Shown: one piece after another, positions 1-6,497 of the stretch
Numbering within the stretch: the first letter of the stretch is position 1
Layout of the letters: each line of letters begins with the position of its first letter
Origin: Bacteroidales bacterium UBA2716
GTDB taxonomy: Bacteria; Bacteroidota; Bacteroidia; Bacteroidales; UBA932
Direction: 5' to 3'
Assembly: GCA_002354005.1 (NCBI GenBank)
Contig: DEKS01000101.1
Span: 1 to 6,924 of the forward strand
DNA: 6,924 nucleotides
Notes under the pieces: model-generated
Told to the model about the DNA's origin: nothing
Database searches by the model: none
What the model saw: the letters and a program-made list of their open reading frames with translations, nothing else
Program-made: the position numbers and the translations under genes

Positions 1-632
1 TCCGGGTCCCCGCCAAAGGCTGCAATGTTCTCGTGCACCCACTTGAGCGCCTTTACCTGGTCCAGAAGGCCCAGGTTCTGGGCATCCGGATACTCGGCGC
101 CGTCCGGCAGATGGCTCAGGTGCAGGAAACCCATCACGCCCAGGCGGTAGGCAATGGTCACCACAATGACCTCCGGATGTTCCGTCACCAAATTGCAGCA
201 GTCAAACACAGGGTCCACGGTGCCGCCCGCCTCAAACCCGCCGCCGTGAATCCACACCATGACGGGCTTTTTCCGGGCCGATATCTCATCGGCCTTGAAC
301 ACATTCAGGTACAGGCAGTCCTCGGACAGGTAGTACATGGAACCGGTTTCCAGCGCGGCGTTGCCATAGGCGCTCCGGGCATTGTAATAGGCCTCGAACA
401 CACCGTCGCAAGGGGCTGCGTCCACCGGGGCTTTCCAGCGGAGGTCGCCTACCGGCTGCTTCCCCACATACGGGATGCCCCGGTAGGAAATAACACTGCC
501 GGTCTTCTTGCCCACGAACGTGCCGTTGATGCACTTGGCAGCAAGCGATTTGTCATAATTTCCGTCGGTGATGGGATGGTTCTCCCCGCCATACATGGCT
601 TTCAGGGCTTCTCTGATTTCAGCTAATTCCAT
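1..632 (-). CDS. Type B carboxylesterase, 3' end missing
   Basis: This is the N-terminal 210 residues of a serine esterase of the type B carboxylesterase (alpha/beta-hydrolase, para-nitrobenzyl esterase-like) family, which hydrolyses carboxylic esters. Visible family marks are an entry strand (RGIPYVGKQPVGDLRW, residues 51-66), the signature EDCLYLNVF at 104-112, the oxyanion-hole motif HGGGF at 129-133, and NLGLLDQ at 186-192 running to FGGDP at 206-210. In this family the nucleophile elbow (G-E-S-A-G) follows within about ten residues, so the catalytic Ser, Glu/Asp and His lie outside the window. Cys75 and Cys106 sit where family members form a conserved disulfide. The ATG at 632 is the only candidate start: an in-frame TAA lies 15 bases upstream. 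There is no signal peptide, so a cytoplasmic location is predicted. It begins 23 bp after the membrane-protein gene and is probably the last visible gene of the operon. The natural substrate cannot be told. Confidence 0.95.
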   Translation of the reverse strand, partial: MELAEIREALKAMYGGENHPITDGNYDKSLAAKCINGTFVGKKTGSVISYRGIPYVGKQPVGDLRWKAPVDAAPCDGVFEAYYNARSAYGNAALETGSMYYLSEDCLYLNVFKADEISARKKPVMVWIHGGGFEAGGTVDPVFDCCNLVTEHPEVIVVTIAYRLGVMGFLHLSHLPDGAEYPDAQNLGLLDQVKALKWVHENIAAFGGDP

Positions 633-655
633 GTCATCGTGTCGTTATATTAAGT

Positions 656-1216
656 TCATTCTTCTTTCTTTCCTTTCACAAAGCAGGCCACCAGGCCGTA
701 GGTAATGGTGGGCCGAATCCAGATTTCCACCATCATGTAGGTACTGGTTTCGTCTTCAGGCTCCAGGAAAATATCAATGTTATACAACGTGGCTATCAGG
801 ATGTCAATGATGCAAATCAGCCACAGGTTGCTCTTGGAGTAGGTTTCCCAGTCCTTGCGGGCATAGAAGTACGTCAGGAGGACAAGCATGGCCACCGACA
901 GGGTAAGGCAGGCCAGCCGGAGGCTGTAGAACGGCAACTGGGGCGCAAACAGGATATCCCTCAGCAGCACCGTTATGCCCACACACACGGAGCACCAGTA
1001 GTTAAACTGCTGCGAGGTGATTTTGTAGTTGAAAAAGTACATCCACATCATCACCAGGCAGGCAATGTAGAATACATTAAGTACCAGCTCCGGCCAGGTT
1101 TCCTGCAGGCCGAAGTGCCACACGCCGTAGAGCATCATCCCCACGGACACAACCGCGGCGAAGATGGTCACCGCCACGTTAAAGATGGTTCCTTTGTCTT
1201 TAAATCTGAGCTCCAT
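656..1216 (-). CDS. Polytopic membrane protein of unknown function
   Basis: I do not recognise this 186-residue protein. It is very hydrophobic, with about six likely membrane helices at roughly residues 11-33, 43-63, 72-90, 97-118, 130-148 and 159-180. The N-terminus is short and charged (MELRFKDKG) and the C-terminus is basic and acidic (KGKKEE). Aromatic residues are dense (WMYFFNY near 58-64). An acidic loop, LEPEDETS (151-158), joins the last two helices. No catalytic motif, transporter signature or nucleotide-binding site is visible. It lies between the leukocidin-like lipoprotein (53 bp upstream) and the esterase (23 bp downstream), which suggests co-transcription. The upstream gap is largely a hairpin, so its expression may differ from that of the genes before it. 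The ATG is not preceded by a Shine-Dalgarno sequence, as is common in Bacteroidetes. The coding call is firm; the function is open. Confidence 0.9.
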   Translation of the reverse strand: MELRFKDKGTIFNVAVTIFAAVVSVGMMLYGVWHFGLQETWPELVLNVFYIACLVMMWMYFFNYKITSQQFNYWCSVCVGITVLLRDILFAPQLPFYSLRLACLTLSVAMLVLLTYFYARKDWETYSKSNLWLICIIDILIATLYNIDIFLEPEDETSTYMMVEIWIRPTITYGLVACFVKGKKEE

Positions 1217-1226
1217 AGTGAAATTC

Positions 1227-1258
1227 GCGGAAAGGGCCGGTTCCCCAGTCCTTTCCGC
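1227..1258 (-). promoter_or_regulatory. Intercistronic hairpin with GNRA tetraloop
   Basis: As RNA from the minus strand, arms GCGGAAAGG and CCTTTCCGC form nine perfect base pairs. After one A/C mismatch the stem continues with CTGG against CCGG (one G-U pair), closed by a GGAA loop of the GNRA class. It occupies 32 of the 53 bases between the lipoprotein stop and the membrane-protein start, ending 10 bases before the ATG. Only a weak T run (GAATTTCACT) follows, so it is a poor intrinsic terminator. An attenuator, an RNase processing or mRNA-stability element, or a structure limiting ribosome access are all possible. The structure is seen directly; the role is inferred. Confidence 0.7.
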
Positions 1259-1269
1259 ATAGGTAAAGA

Positions 1270-3126
1270 TTATTGTTTAACAGCGTCAATCGTGGAAATT
1301 TCCACAGAGGCCGACTTTTCGTCGGCACCCTGATGCACCGTCACATTGTTGTAAACGTAGGAACCGAACTTCCGCTGCGAATTGCCGTCAATGAGGTCGA
1401 ACTTGACACTATATTTGCCAACGGGGAGGGAAACCTTGGCCACCTGATCCTTGCTGAAAGAGTTGGAAAGGACGTCCACCACCTTGTTGTTCTGGTCATA
1501 AACCGTCACATGCGACATCTCGTAATTGGAGGCATTCTTGAGGGCGATGATACCCCAGGCCACGCGGCTGGGAGCACCCACAGTCCACTCCACGGCAGGC
1601 AAGTCTTTCTTGTACGTCTTCTTGTTGGAGTCGTATTCCGAAGCTGCACGCCAGTGATACCAGGAAGCGAAGGTGATGTCAATCTTGGTCCTGAGCTTGA
1701 ACTTGGTGCTGGTGTCGTTGTCCTTGACGGAACCCACGTGCCAGGTCCAGTTGGAATTGGCATAGAAGTCGCTTCTGGCTGTCGTCGGGAAGTTCTCATT
1801 AATCTTAGTCTGATTGTCCCAGTCATCCTTCAACTTAATGTTGTTGGTGTAATAACGATATTTGACGGTGGAAGGCGAGGAAGAGTTGGCCGTGTACTCG
1901 ATGGTGCTGAGCTCATAGCTGGTGGAGCTGCTCCAAGTAGCGCCAATGCTTAAACCGCCACCTGCGCTGGCGCCAGCCACATCGCCAATACCTGCATTCA
2001 ACGAGCCGCCCAGCGAAATACTCTTTCCATTGGAATACTGTTTGGACTGATTCTTATTCTCGGGAATCGGACGTTCAAAGTAGTCAATCTCGCTGATGCT
2101 GCTTCCATCGCGGTTTAACAGGCTGGTGGCCACATTCATCTCCTCAAACCAGAAGCCGTATATACGGTTACAGCAAGCGCCATGATAATTAGCCCTGGGC
2201 TGCCACATTTCCTGGTTGTGCGGAATAATCTTGGAAACAATGATGTAGTAGTCTCCGGATTGGTCGCCATTGGAGCTTTGCTTGTAAACAGGGAAAACAC
2301 GGAAATCCACATCCAGGGAAGAGGAGGCACTCAGGTAGTCCGCATCGCTTAAGAAAGCCTTGTCAATCTTTTCGTTCAGGCTGTAAGTGAAGGATTGCGT
2401 ATAACGCTTGCCCAGATTCTCCAGTTTGCCTTTAATCTCTGTAGCATAGGCCGACTTGGTCGCCATTTGCTCCTGGATAACGTCTTCCAGCCATCCGACA
2501 AAGGCAGACATCCGGGATTCAAAGTAATTCAGGTCGTCATCCTCTAATTCATCCCGTGCGTCATCCTCGTCAGCATATTCCTTGTTGGCATCCTCCAGTT
2601 TTTTCCACTCTGCCTCGGTCCAGGAACTCTTACCGTCATCTCCCGGTTCCAGCTTATCTGCGTCGGAGGCCCACATGATGTAGGTATAGCCTTGGCCGAA
2701 TCCATTATAGCAATAGAACAGCGGAGTATATTCGTCACCCTCCACGCTAGCGACATCCAGGTCTACGCCCATCTGCGCAAAATCCTCAGAAACGCCTTCA
2801 TAGGCAGGGAACACAATGAAAGCATCGTTGCCGATGGCCTTCAGGAGGGCCGGAGATTTGGCCTTAATGTCATTTTCACCGACAAACAGTATCTGGGCTT
2901 CACCCATGCCGGCGCCCAGCGGGAAGAAATCTTTGATGGCATCTTCCAGGTCATCGTCCATGGCGGAGATGTCGCCTTGATAGGCGGAGCCACGGAAATA
3001 GCTTCTGATGCCGGCATCGGCGGTTTTTTCAGAATCACCTCCGTCTTTTGGATCCACCGGCACGGGAGTCCGGTTACAAGCGGCCATGAGCACAACGGCC
3101 AGAATAAGATAGAATAACTTTTTCAT
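1270..3126 (-). CDS. Lipoprotein with leukocidin/hemolysin-like pore-forming region
   Basis: A 618-residue lipoprotein: the signal peptide ends VLMAAC, giving lipidated Cys17 (Met at -3 is tolerated but not typical). Residues 40-150 form a mixed alpha/beta segment with a strand pair around AQILFVGEND (77-86) and AFIVFPAYE (102-110). Residues 155-203 are strongly acidic. Residues 270-300 hold strands (VDFRVFPVYK, YYIIVSKIIP). Residues 367-412 are a Gly/Ser-rich stretch of alternating polar and apolar residues with a central GDVAGASAGGG turn, the look of the membrane-inserting stem of leukocidin/hemolysin beta-barrel toxins; LSIGAT followed by TVKYRYYTNN recalls the matching alpha-hemolysin segment. 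Trp/Tyr-rich pieces follow (NWTWHV 459-464, SWYHWRA 488-494), like rim regions. Residues 518-614 look like an added beta-sandwich (LPVGKYSVKF). It starts 26 bp after the MscS gene. The CDS and lipoprotein calls are strong; the pore-forming assignment is inference from pattern, and a non-toxic beta-rich surface protein is the alternative. Confidence 0.9.
   Translation of the reverse strand: MKKLFYLILAVVLMAACNRTPVPVDPKDGGDSEKTADAGIRSYFRGSAYQGDISAMDDDLEDAIKDFFPLGAGMGEAQILFVGENDIKAKSPALLKAIGNDAFIVFPAYEGVSEDFAQMGVDLDVASVEGDEYTPLFYCYNGFGQGYTYIMWASDADKLEPGDDGKSSWTEAEWKKLEDANKEYADEDDARDELEDDDLNYFESRMSAFVGWLEDVIQEQMATKSAYATEIKGKLENLGKRYTQSFTYSLNEKIDKAFLSDADYLSASSSLDVDFRVFPVYKQSSNGDQSGDYYIIVSKIIPHNQEMWQPRANYHGACCNRIYGFWFEEMNVATSLLNRDGSSISEIDYFERPIPENKNQSKQYSNGKSISLGGSLNAGIGDVAGASAGGGLSIGATWSSSTSYELSTIEYTANSSSPSTVKYRYYTNNIKLKDDWDNQTKINENFPTTARSDFYANSNWTWHVGSVKDNDTSTKFKLRTKIDITFASWYHWRAASEYDSNKKTYKKDLPAVEWTVGAPSRVAWGIIALKNASNYEMSHVTVYDQNNKVVDVLSNSFSKDQVAKVSLPVGKYSVKFDLIDGNSQRKFGSYVYNNVTVHQGADEKSASVEISTIDAVKQ
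1292..1305. repeat. Perfect 14-bp palindrome GTGGAAATTTCCAC
   Basis: An uninterrupted palindrome, GTGGAAATTTCCAC, lies inside the last codons of the lipoprotein gene (encoding part of SVEIST). It is the middle of three inverted repeats in about 100 bases. It could be a dimeric-regulator site or a chance product of codon choice; no promoter was found beside it. Confidence 0.45.
1310..1326. repeat. Short inverted repeat GCCGAC/GTCGGC
   Basis: Six-base arms GCCGAC and GTCGGC flank a five-base spacer within the lipoprotein coding sequence (residues ADEKSA). The transcript would form a small hairpin with a GAAAA loop. Together with the palindrome at 1292-1305 and the hairpin at 1227-1258 it makes the 3' end of this message unusually structured. 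It may be coincidental. Confidence 0.4.
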
Positions 3127-3152
3127 ACTAACTTACAATGAAATTGTTGATT

Positions 3153-5903
3153 TTATTTGTCGTCGTCTTTAATCATATGTACATCGCACTGCGGGAACGG
3201 GATGGTGATGCCGCCCTCATTCAGGAGCTTGTAGACCAGTTCTTTGCACCGGTCCACATAGCCGATGCGCTCCGGCACCAGCACGAACTGCTTCACGGCC
3301 ACGTTCACGGAACTGTCGCCAAAGTCGTCGAAGCGGATATAAATGCCGTAGGTGGGATCCACAATGTCGCGGCCGTACCGGTCTTTGGTCTTCAGGGCCT
3401 CCAGGCCACTTTCCAGAAGTTCCCGCACCCGCTGGAAATCCGTACCGTAGGCCACACCCACCGTCACCTTGGTGAATTCGTACGCGTTGTTCCGCGTGAG
3501 GTTGGTGAAGTTCTTGCCAAACAGCGAAGAGTTCAGGAAGGCCACTTGGGTGCCGTTGATGGTTTCCACCAGGGTGGTCTGGTAGTTGATGTCCGTCACC
3601 TTGCCGCGAACGCCGTCGCACTCAATCCAGTCCCCTACCCGCAGGCGGCCGCCCATGAGCTGGATACCGTAAATGAAGTTGTTCAGGATATCCTTGAGGG
3701 CCAGACCGATACCGGCCGACAAACCGCCGGCAATCAGGCCCAGCGAGCCGGTAGGAATGTTGAGCGTAATGATGAACAGGTCTGTATATATGAACCAGAT
3801 AAACACGCTGATGAGGCTGTTCCCCAGCGAGAGGTTAATCTCATTGCTGCGGATGGTTTTCCGGTTGTACTTGCGCAGGAAACGGCGGTACTGGAAACTT
3901 TGCCAGATGGTATGGACGGCCTTGTTCACATAACGGAACACAAAGAACATTCCCGTGAGGAACAACACGCTGTACATGGAAACGCGCATCTCTCCCTGCC
4001 GGAAGAACGGCTCCTTGAACAGGGTCCGGTACAGGTCGTTGAATTCGAAGATGTTCAGCGCCCAATACAGGCAGGTAGGAATGGAGCCCAGGGCCAGCAG
4101 CGGGACAATCACTTCCTTAACCAGGTCGTAGAACCAGGTGGCGGAGAACATCAGCTGCTCCCGGGCCGACCCGGACACATAGGTAATCCGGGCTTTATAC
4201 TCCTCCAGGCGCTTGTTCAGGCGCTCTTCCTTGTACCAGAGCGTCAGGTGCCACACAGAGGCGATGGCCAGCACAAACGCCAGCTGGAAGTACCACCATA
4301 CCAGGATGATGAGCGAAAGGAACACGTAGCCTGTCCAGCCACAAACGGCAGCAATGGTGGTAATGCCCAGGGAGATCCAGCCGATGATGGCATCGGGCCG
4401 GTCTGCTTTGCCGCCCCGGAGCAAATTGACGGCCAGCTGCCACAGCACCATGACCAGCAACAGCGGCGGCAGGAAGAAATTCAGGAAGGCATTGGGCACA
4501 AACAGCATCCGGCAGGTAATCACGAACAGCGCCGTGAAAATGGTGGGCAGATAGATGCGCATGCTGTTTTTGAGCTTGGGAGGATCCAAGCGGATAAGAA
4601 GGGCCGTGGTGATGGCCATCAAGAGCCACAGGAACGTGTGCATGATGCTAATCCCTTTGCGGATCATGTCGTCATCCGTACTCTCGAAGCTGAGCGCCAC
4701 AAAGAGGATACAGGCCAGCAGCAAGGCCAGGTAACTCTTCTGCTCCTTGGCCACCCGCTCCTTCACCGGCTTTACGAAGCGATAGAGCGGGAGCAGCAGC
4801 AGGGCGGCAAGGCCCCACAAGACCAGGAAGGCCAGCAGATAAATGACCAGCCAGAAAATCTTTGCCGAGTTAACCAGCTGATTGTCATTGTAAATCTCTT
4901 CTGCGGTATACCCCAATTCCTCATCCACGAACGCGCTCTTGAGGAAGGAGAAGGAGAATTTTTCTCCCATGGCTCTCCGGGCCTCCTGCCAATAATATCC
5001 GGGGTCCTCCAGAACGGCTTTCCAGGGAATTTGCCCCTCTACAAAAACTTTGTTTTGCAGCAGACTGTAATAGTTCCTGGCGTAGGCATAGGATTCATCC
5101 ATCCGCAGGCGGGCTTCCCGGTAATGGGTGCTGTCCGCCATCACCTGCTCCCGCGTCTGGGCATACATTTTCAGGAGCTCCGAGGCATACAGGATACAGG
5201 AATCGCGATCTGCCTGGCCGGTCTCGCTCAGGATAAACGCAGGGGTCGTCCCTTTTTCCTTAGCCTCTATCGTCTCTTTTACTTCTGAGAGCGCCTGCTG
5301 TTCCTGCTCCAGGCTCACCTCTCCCAGCTTGTCCGGATCCTCCAGCGCCAACTGCTCGTTCAGGGCGATAATGGCATCCACCTGCTCCTGGAGTTCCTGC
5401 TGCAGGAGGCTCTCGTTGCGCATCAGATGCACATCCAGGGAGTCGTTGTGGTAGGCCAGGCTGTCCGGCACCACTTCCAGGTCCCTCAGTTCCGGAGGAA
5501 GGCGGCGCAGGGACTCGATGAGGCGGGCATACCGGTCTATCTCCACATCCAGGGTGGCCACAATGCGGTCGTACGGGGTGCGGGTTTTGTTGAAGTCCCG
5601 GAATTCCTGGGACACCTTTTCCAGGGCATAGCTGATATCAAAGGTGTAGTCCTGCTTCTGGGAATACAGCATCAGGGACAGGTCGTTGCACTTTTTGACG
5701 ATGCCCACCATGCGCTTGCGCTGAACGGCGTACTTGCTTTCCATCCGCGCCTGGGTTTTTCCCATCTGCCGATAGTCGTGATACAGTTCCCGGCGCAGGT
5801 TGGACAGCGTTGCATCCAGATCCATGCCCGTAAACACGGCCATGGCCGGCACTGCAACGGCAAAAAGTCCGATAAGAATGCCTATGAGTTTACGTCTTTT
5901 CAT
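3153..5903 (-). CDS. Large MscS-family mechanosensitive ion channel
   Basis: A 916-residue inner-membrane channel of the MscS superfamily, which opens under membrane tension to release solutes on osmotic downshock. Residues 1-22 are a signal peptide (ending VPAMA). Residues 23-345 form a long charged helical, probably coiled-coil periplasmic domain (for example LLQQELQEQVDAI, LEQEQQALSEVKETIEAKEK). About ten further membrane helices follow from residue 346 to 746. The last is the pore helix, GLIAGGLSAGIGLALKDIL (722-740), with the Gly/Ala packing face and the LALxDxxxNF pattern of MscS TM3. The beta domain follows (RVGDWIECDGVRGKVTDI, 755-772, and NGTQVAFLNSSLF, 783-795), then an alpha/beta C-terminal domain to about 910. 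It is three times the size of E. coli MscS (286 residues) and closer to MscK/MscM in layout, though shorter. A Bacteroides-type promoter lies upstream, and the lipoprotein gene begins 26 bp downstream. Its leader (TTGTAACTTA) resembles that of the lipoprotein gene (TTGTAAGTTA). Confidence 0.95.
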   Translation of the reverse strand: MKRRKLIGILIGLFAVAVPAMAVFTGMDLDATLSNLRRELYHDYRQMGKTQARMESKYAVQRKRMVGIVKKCNDLSLMLYSQKQDYTFDISYALEKVSQEFRDFNKTRTPYDRIVATLDVEIDRYARLIESLRRLPPELRDLEVVPDSLAYHNDSLDVHLMRNESLLQQELQEQVDAIIALNEQLALEDPDKLGEVSLEQEQQALSEVKETIEAKEKGTTPAFILSETGQADRDSCILYASELLKMYAQTREQVMADSTHYREARLRMDESYAYARNYYSLLQNKVFVEGQIPWKAVLEDPGYYWQEARRAMGEKFSFSFLKSAFVDEELGYTAEEIYNDNQLVNSAKIFWLVIYLLAFLVLWGLAALLLLPLYRFVKPVKERVAKEQKSYLALLLACILFVALSFESTDDDMIRKGISIMHTFLWLLMAITTALLIRLDPPKLKNSMRIYLPTIFTALFVITCRMLFVPNAFLNFFLPPLLLVMVLWQLAVNLLRGGKADRPDAIIGWISLGITTIAAVCGWTGYVFLSLIILVWWYFQLAFVLAIASVWHLTLWYKEERLNKRLEEYKARITYVSGSAREQLMFSATWFYDLVKEVIVPLLALGSIPTCLYWALNIFEFNDLYRTLFKEPFFRQGEMRVSMYSVLFLTGMFFVFRYVNKAVHTIWQSFQYRRFLRKYNRKTIRSNEINLSLGNSLISVFIWFIYTDLFIITLNIPTGSLGLIAGGLSAGIGLALKDILNNFIYGIQLMGGRLRVGDWIECDGVRGKVTDINYQTTLVETINGTQVAFLNSSLFGKNFTNLTRNNAYEFTKVTVGVAYGTDFQRVRELLESGLEALKTKDRYGRDIVDPTYGIYIRFDDFGDSSVNVAVKQFVLVPERIGYVDRCKELVYKLLNEGGITIPFPQCDVHMIKDDDK

Positions 5904-5924
5904 ACCTAAGGTAAGTTACAACTC

Positions 5925-5946
5925 ATCTGCTTCATACGTAGCAGAT
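5925..5946. promoter_or_regulatory. Inverted repeat at the predicted transcription start
   Basis: Perfect seven-base arms ATCTGCT and AGCAGAT are separated by eight bases (TCATACGT). The right arm covers the predicted start of transcription and the repeat ends 21 bases before the channel's ATG. It could be an operator for a repressor, or a hairpin at the 5' end of the message that protects it or affects translation. The repeat is seen directly; the role is inferred. Confidence 0.55.
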
Positions 5947-5949
5947 TGC

Positions 5950-5981
5950 CAAAGGTATGAAATATTTGGCGGAATATCAAG
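5950..5981 (-). promoter_or_regulatory. Bacteroides-type promoter for the channel operon
   Basis: On the minus strand, TACCTTTG (5957-5950) is an exact match to the Bacteroides -7 consensus TAnnTTTG. Twenty bases upstream lies CTTG (5981-5978), three of four matches to the -33 box TTTG; the usual spacing is about 19-21. Transcription would start near 5943-5947, giving a leader of about 40 bases before the ATG at 5903. It lies in the largest intergenic gap of the window, where a promoter is expected. Confidence 0.7.
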
Positions 5982-6038
5982 TATCGCCCAACCCCGGACC
6001 AAATCCTCCACCACACGGTATGCCCGCGTCGGTGAAGC

Positions 6039-6497
6039 CTAGCTTCCGTCCCCTTTTTTGTTGAGCAGGTAGATGCTGCCCGCAACAAGCCCCGCCACTA
6101 TCAGGAAGGCCAGGGTGGTGTTAAAGCCGTCCCCGTACTTGAGCTTCAGGTACAGGACGCCATAATTGAGGCCGAAGAGGATCACGCCCCCGGCCAGGGA
6201 CGCTCCCAGCGCCAAGGCTGTGCCGCCGGGGTTGTCCTTCCAGGTCTTTTCCCGAAGGACCCTTCGCCCTGTCACCACAACCGGAATCAGGCCGATAAGC
6301 ACCGCCACGGCCAGCATGAGCGTCTTACGGGCTCTGGCAGCCGCCTCGGCCGCCTGGACTTCCCGCTCCGCCTGCTCAAAGCGCTCCAGGACAGCCCGCG
6401 TCTCCGGGATAATGTATTCCTCGTACAGCTCTTCCGGGGACTGCGCACCAGCAGACCAGCCCAGCAGCAGCGTCAGAAGGAATAAAAACCGTCTCAT
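6039..6497 (-). CDS. Small exported membrane protein, unknown function
   Basis: I do not recognise this 152-residue protein. It starts with a typical signal peptide (MRRFLFLLTLLLGWSAGAQ, cleavage likely after residue 18 or 19). Residues 20-57 form a charged amphipathic helix rich in Glu and Ala (RFEQAEREVQAAEAAARARK), probably periplasmic and possibly a coiled coil. Three membrane helices follow at about 59-76, 93-116 and 127-146, separated by a basic loop (TGRRVLREKTWKDN) and a short loop (KYGDGFNT). The tail is KKGDGS. Its ATG overlaps the TGA of the upstream lipoprotein gene (ATGA), so the two are probably translationally coupled and may act together at the inner membrane or periplasm. The signal peptide could instead be a retained first helix. 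The stop codon is followed by 135 bp before the channel gene, with no clear terminator. Confidence 0.88.
   Translation of the reverse strand: MRRFLFLLTLLLGWSAGAQSPEELYEEYIIPETRAVLERFEQAEREVQAAEAAARARKTLMLAVAVLIGLIPVVVTGRRVLREKTWKDNPGGTALALGASLAGGVILFGLNYGVLYLKLKYGDGFNTTLAFLIVAGLVAGSIYLLNKKGDGS

Noticed and set aside
33..626. A 197-codon plus-strand open frame at the left end
   Set aside because: It is the shadow of the type B carboxylesterase, which carries clear family motifs on the other strand.
640..680. Promoter for the esterase gene inside the end of the membrane-protein gene
   Set aside because: A TTTG is present but the -7 candidate (TAATATAA) does not match TAnnTTTG and the spacing is about 22, so co-transcription is the simpler reading.
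1273..1953. A 226-codon plus-strand open frame opposite the lipoprotein gene
   Set aside because: It is antisense to a well-supported lipoprotein and its translation has no recognisable features.
3040..3078. Surface-export signal after the lipidated cysteine of the leukocidin-like protein
   Set aside because: The residues after Cys17 are NRTPVPVDPKD. They lack the acidic cluster directly after the cysteine that marks known Bacteroidetes surface-export signals, so surface exposure cannot be claimed.
3138..5288. A 716-codon open frame on the plus strand
   Set aside because: It lies entirely antisense to the MscS channel gene, whose protein is clearly real. The frame's product is rich in His, Gln and Gly with no domain, as expected when GC-rich third positions remove stops from the opposite strand.
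6034..6046. Hairpin GAAGC-CTA-GCTTC at the stop codon of the three-helix protein, as a terminator
   Set aside because: The stem has only five pairs and no T run follows on the minus strand. The nearby T run on the plus strand is the coding sequence for lysines.
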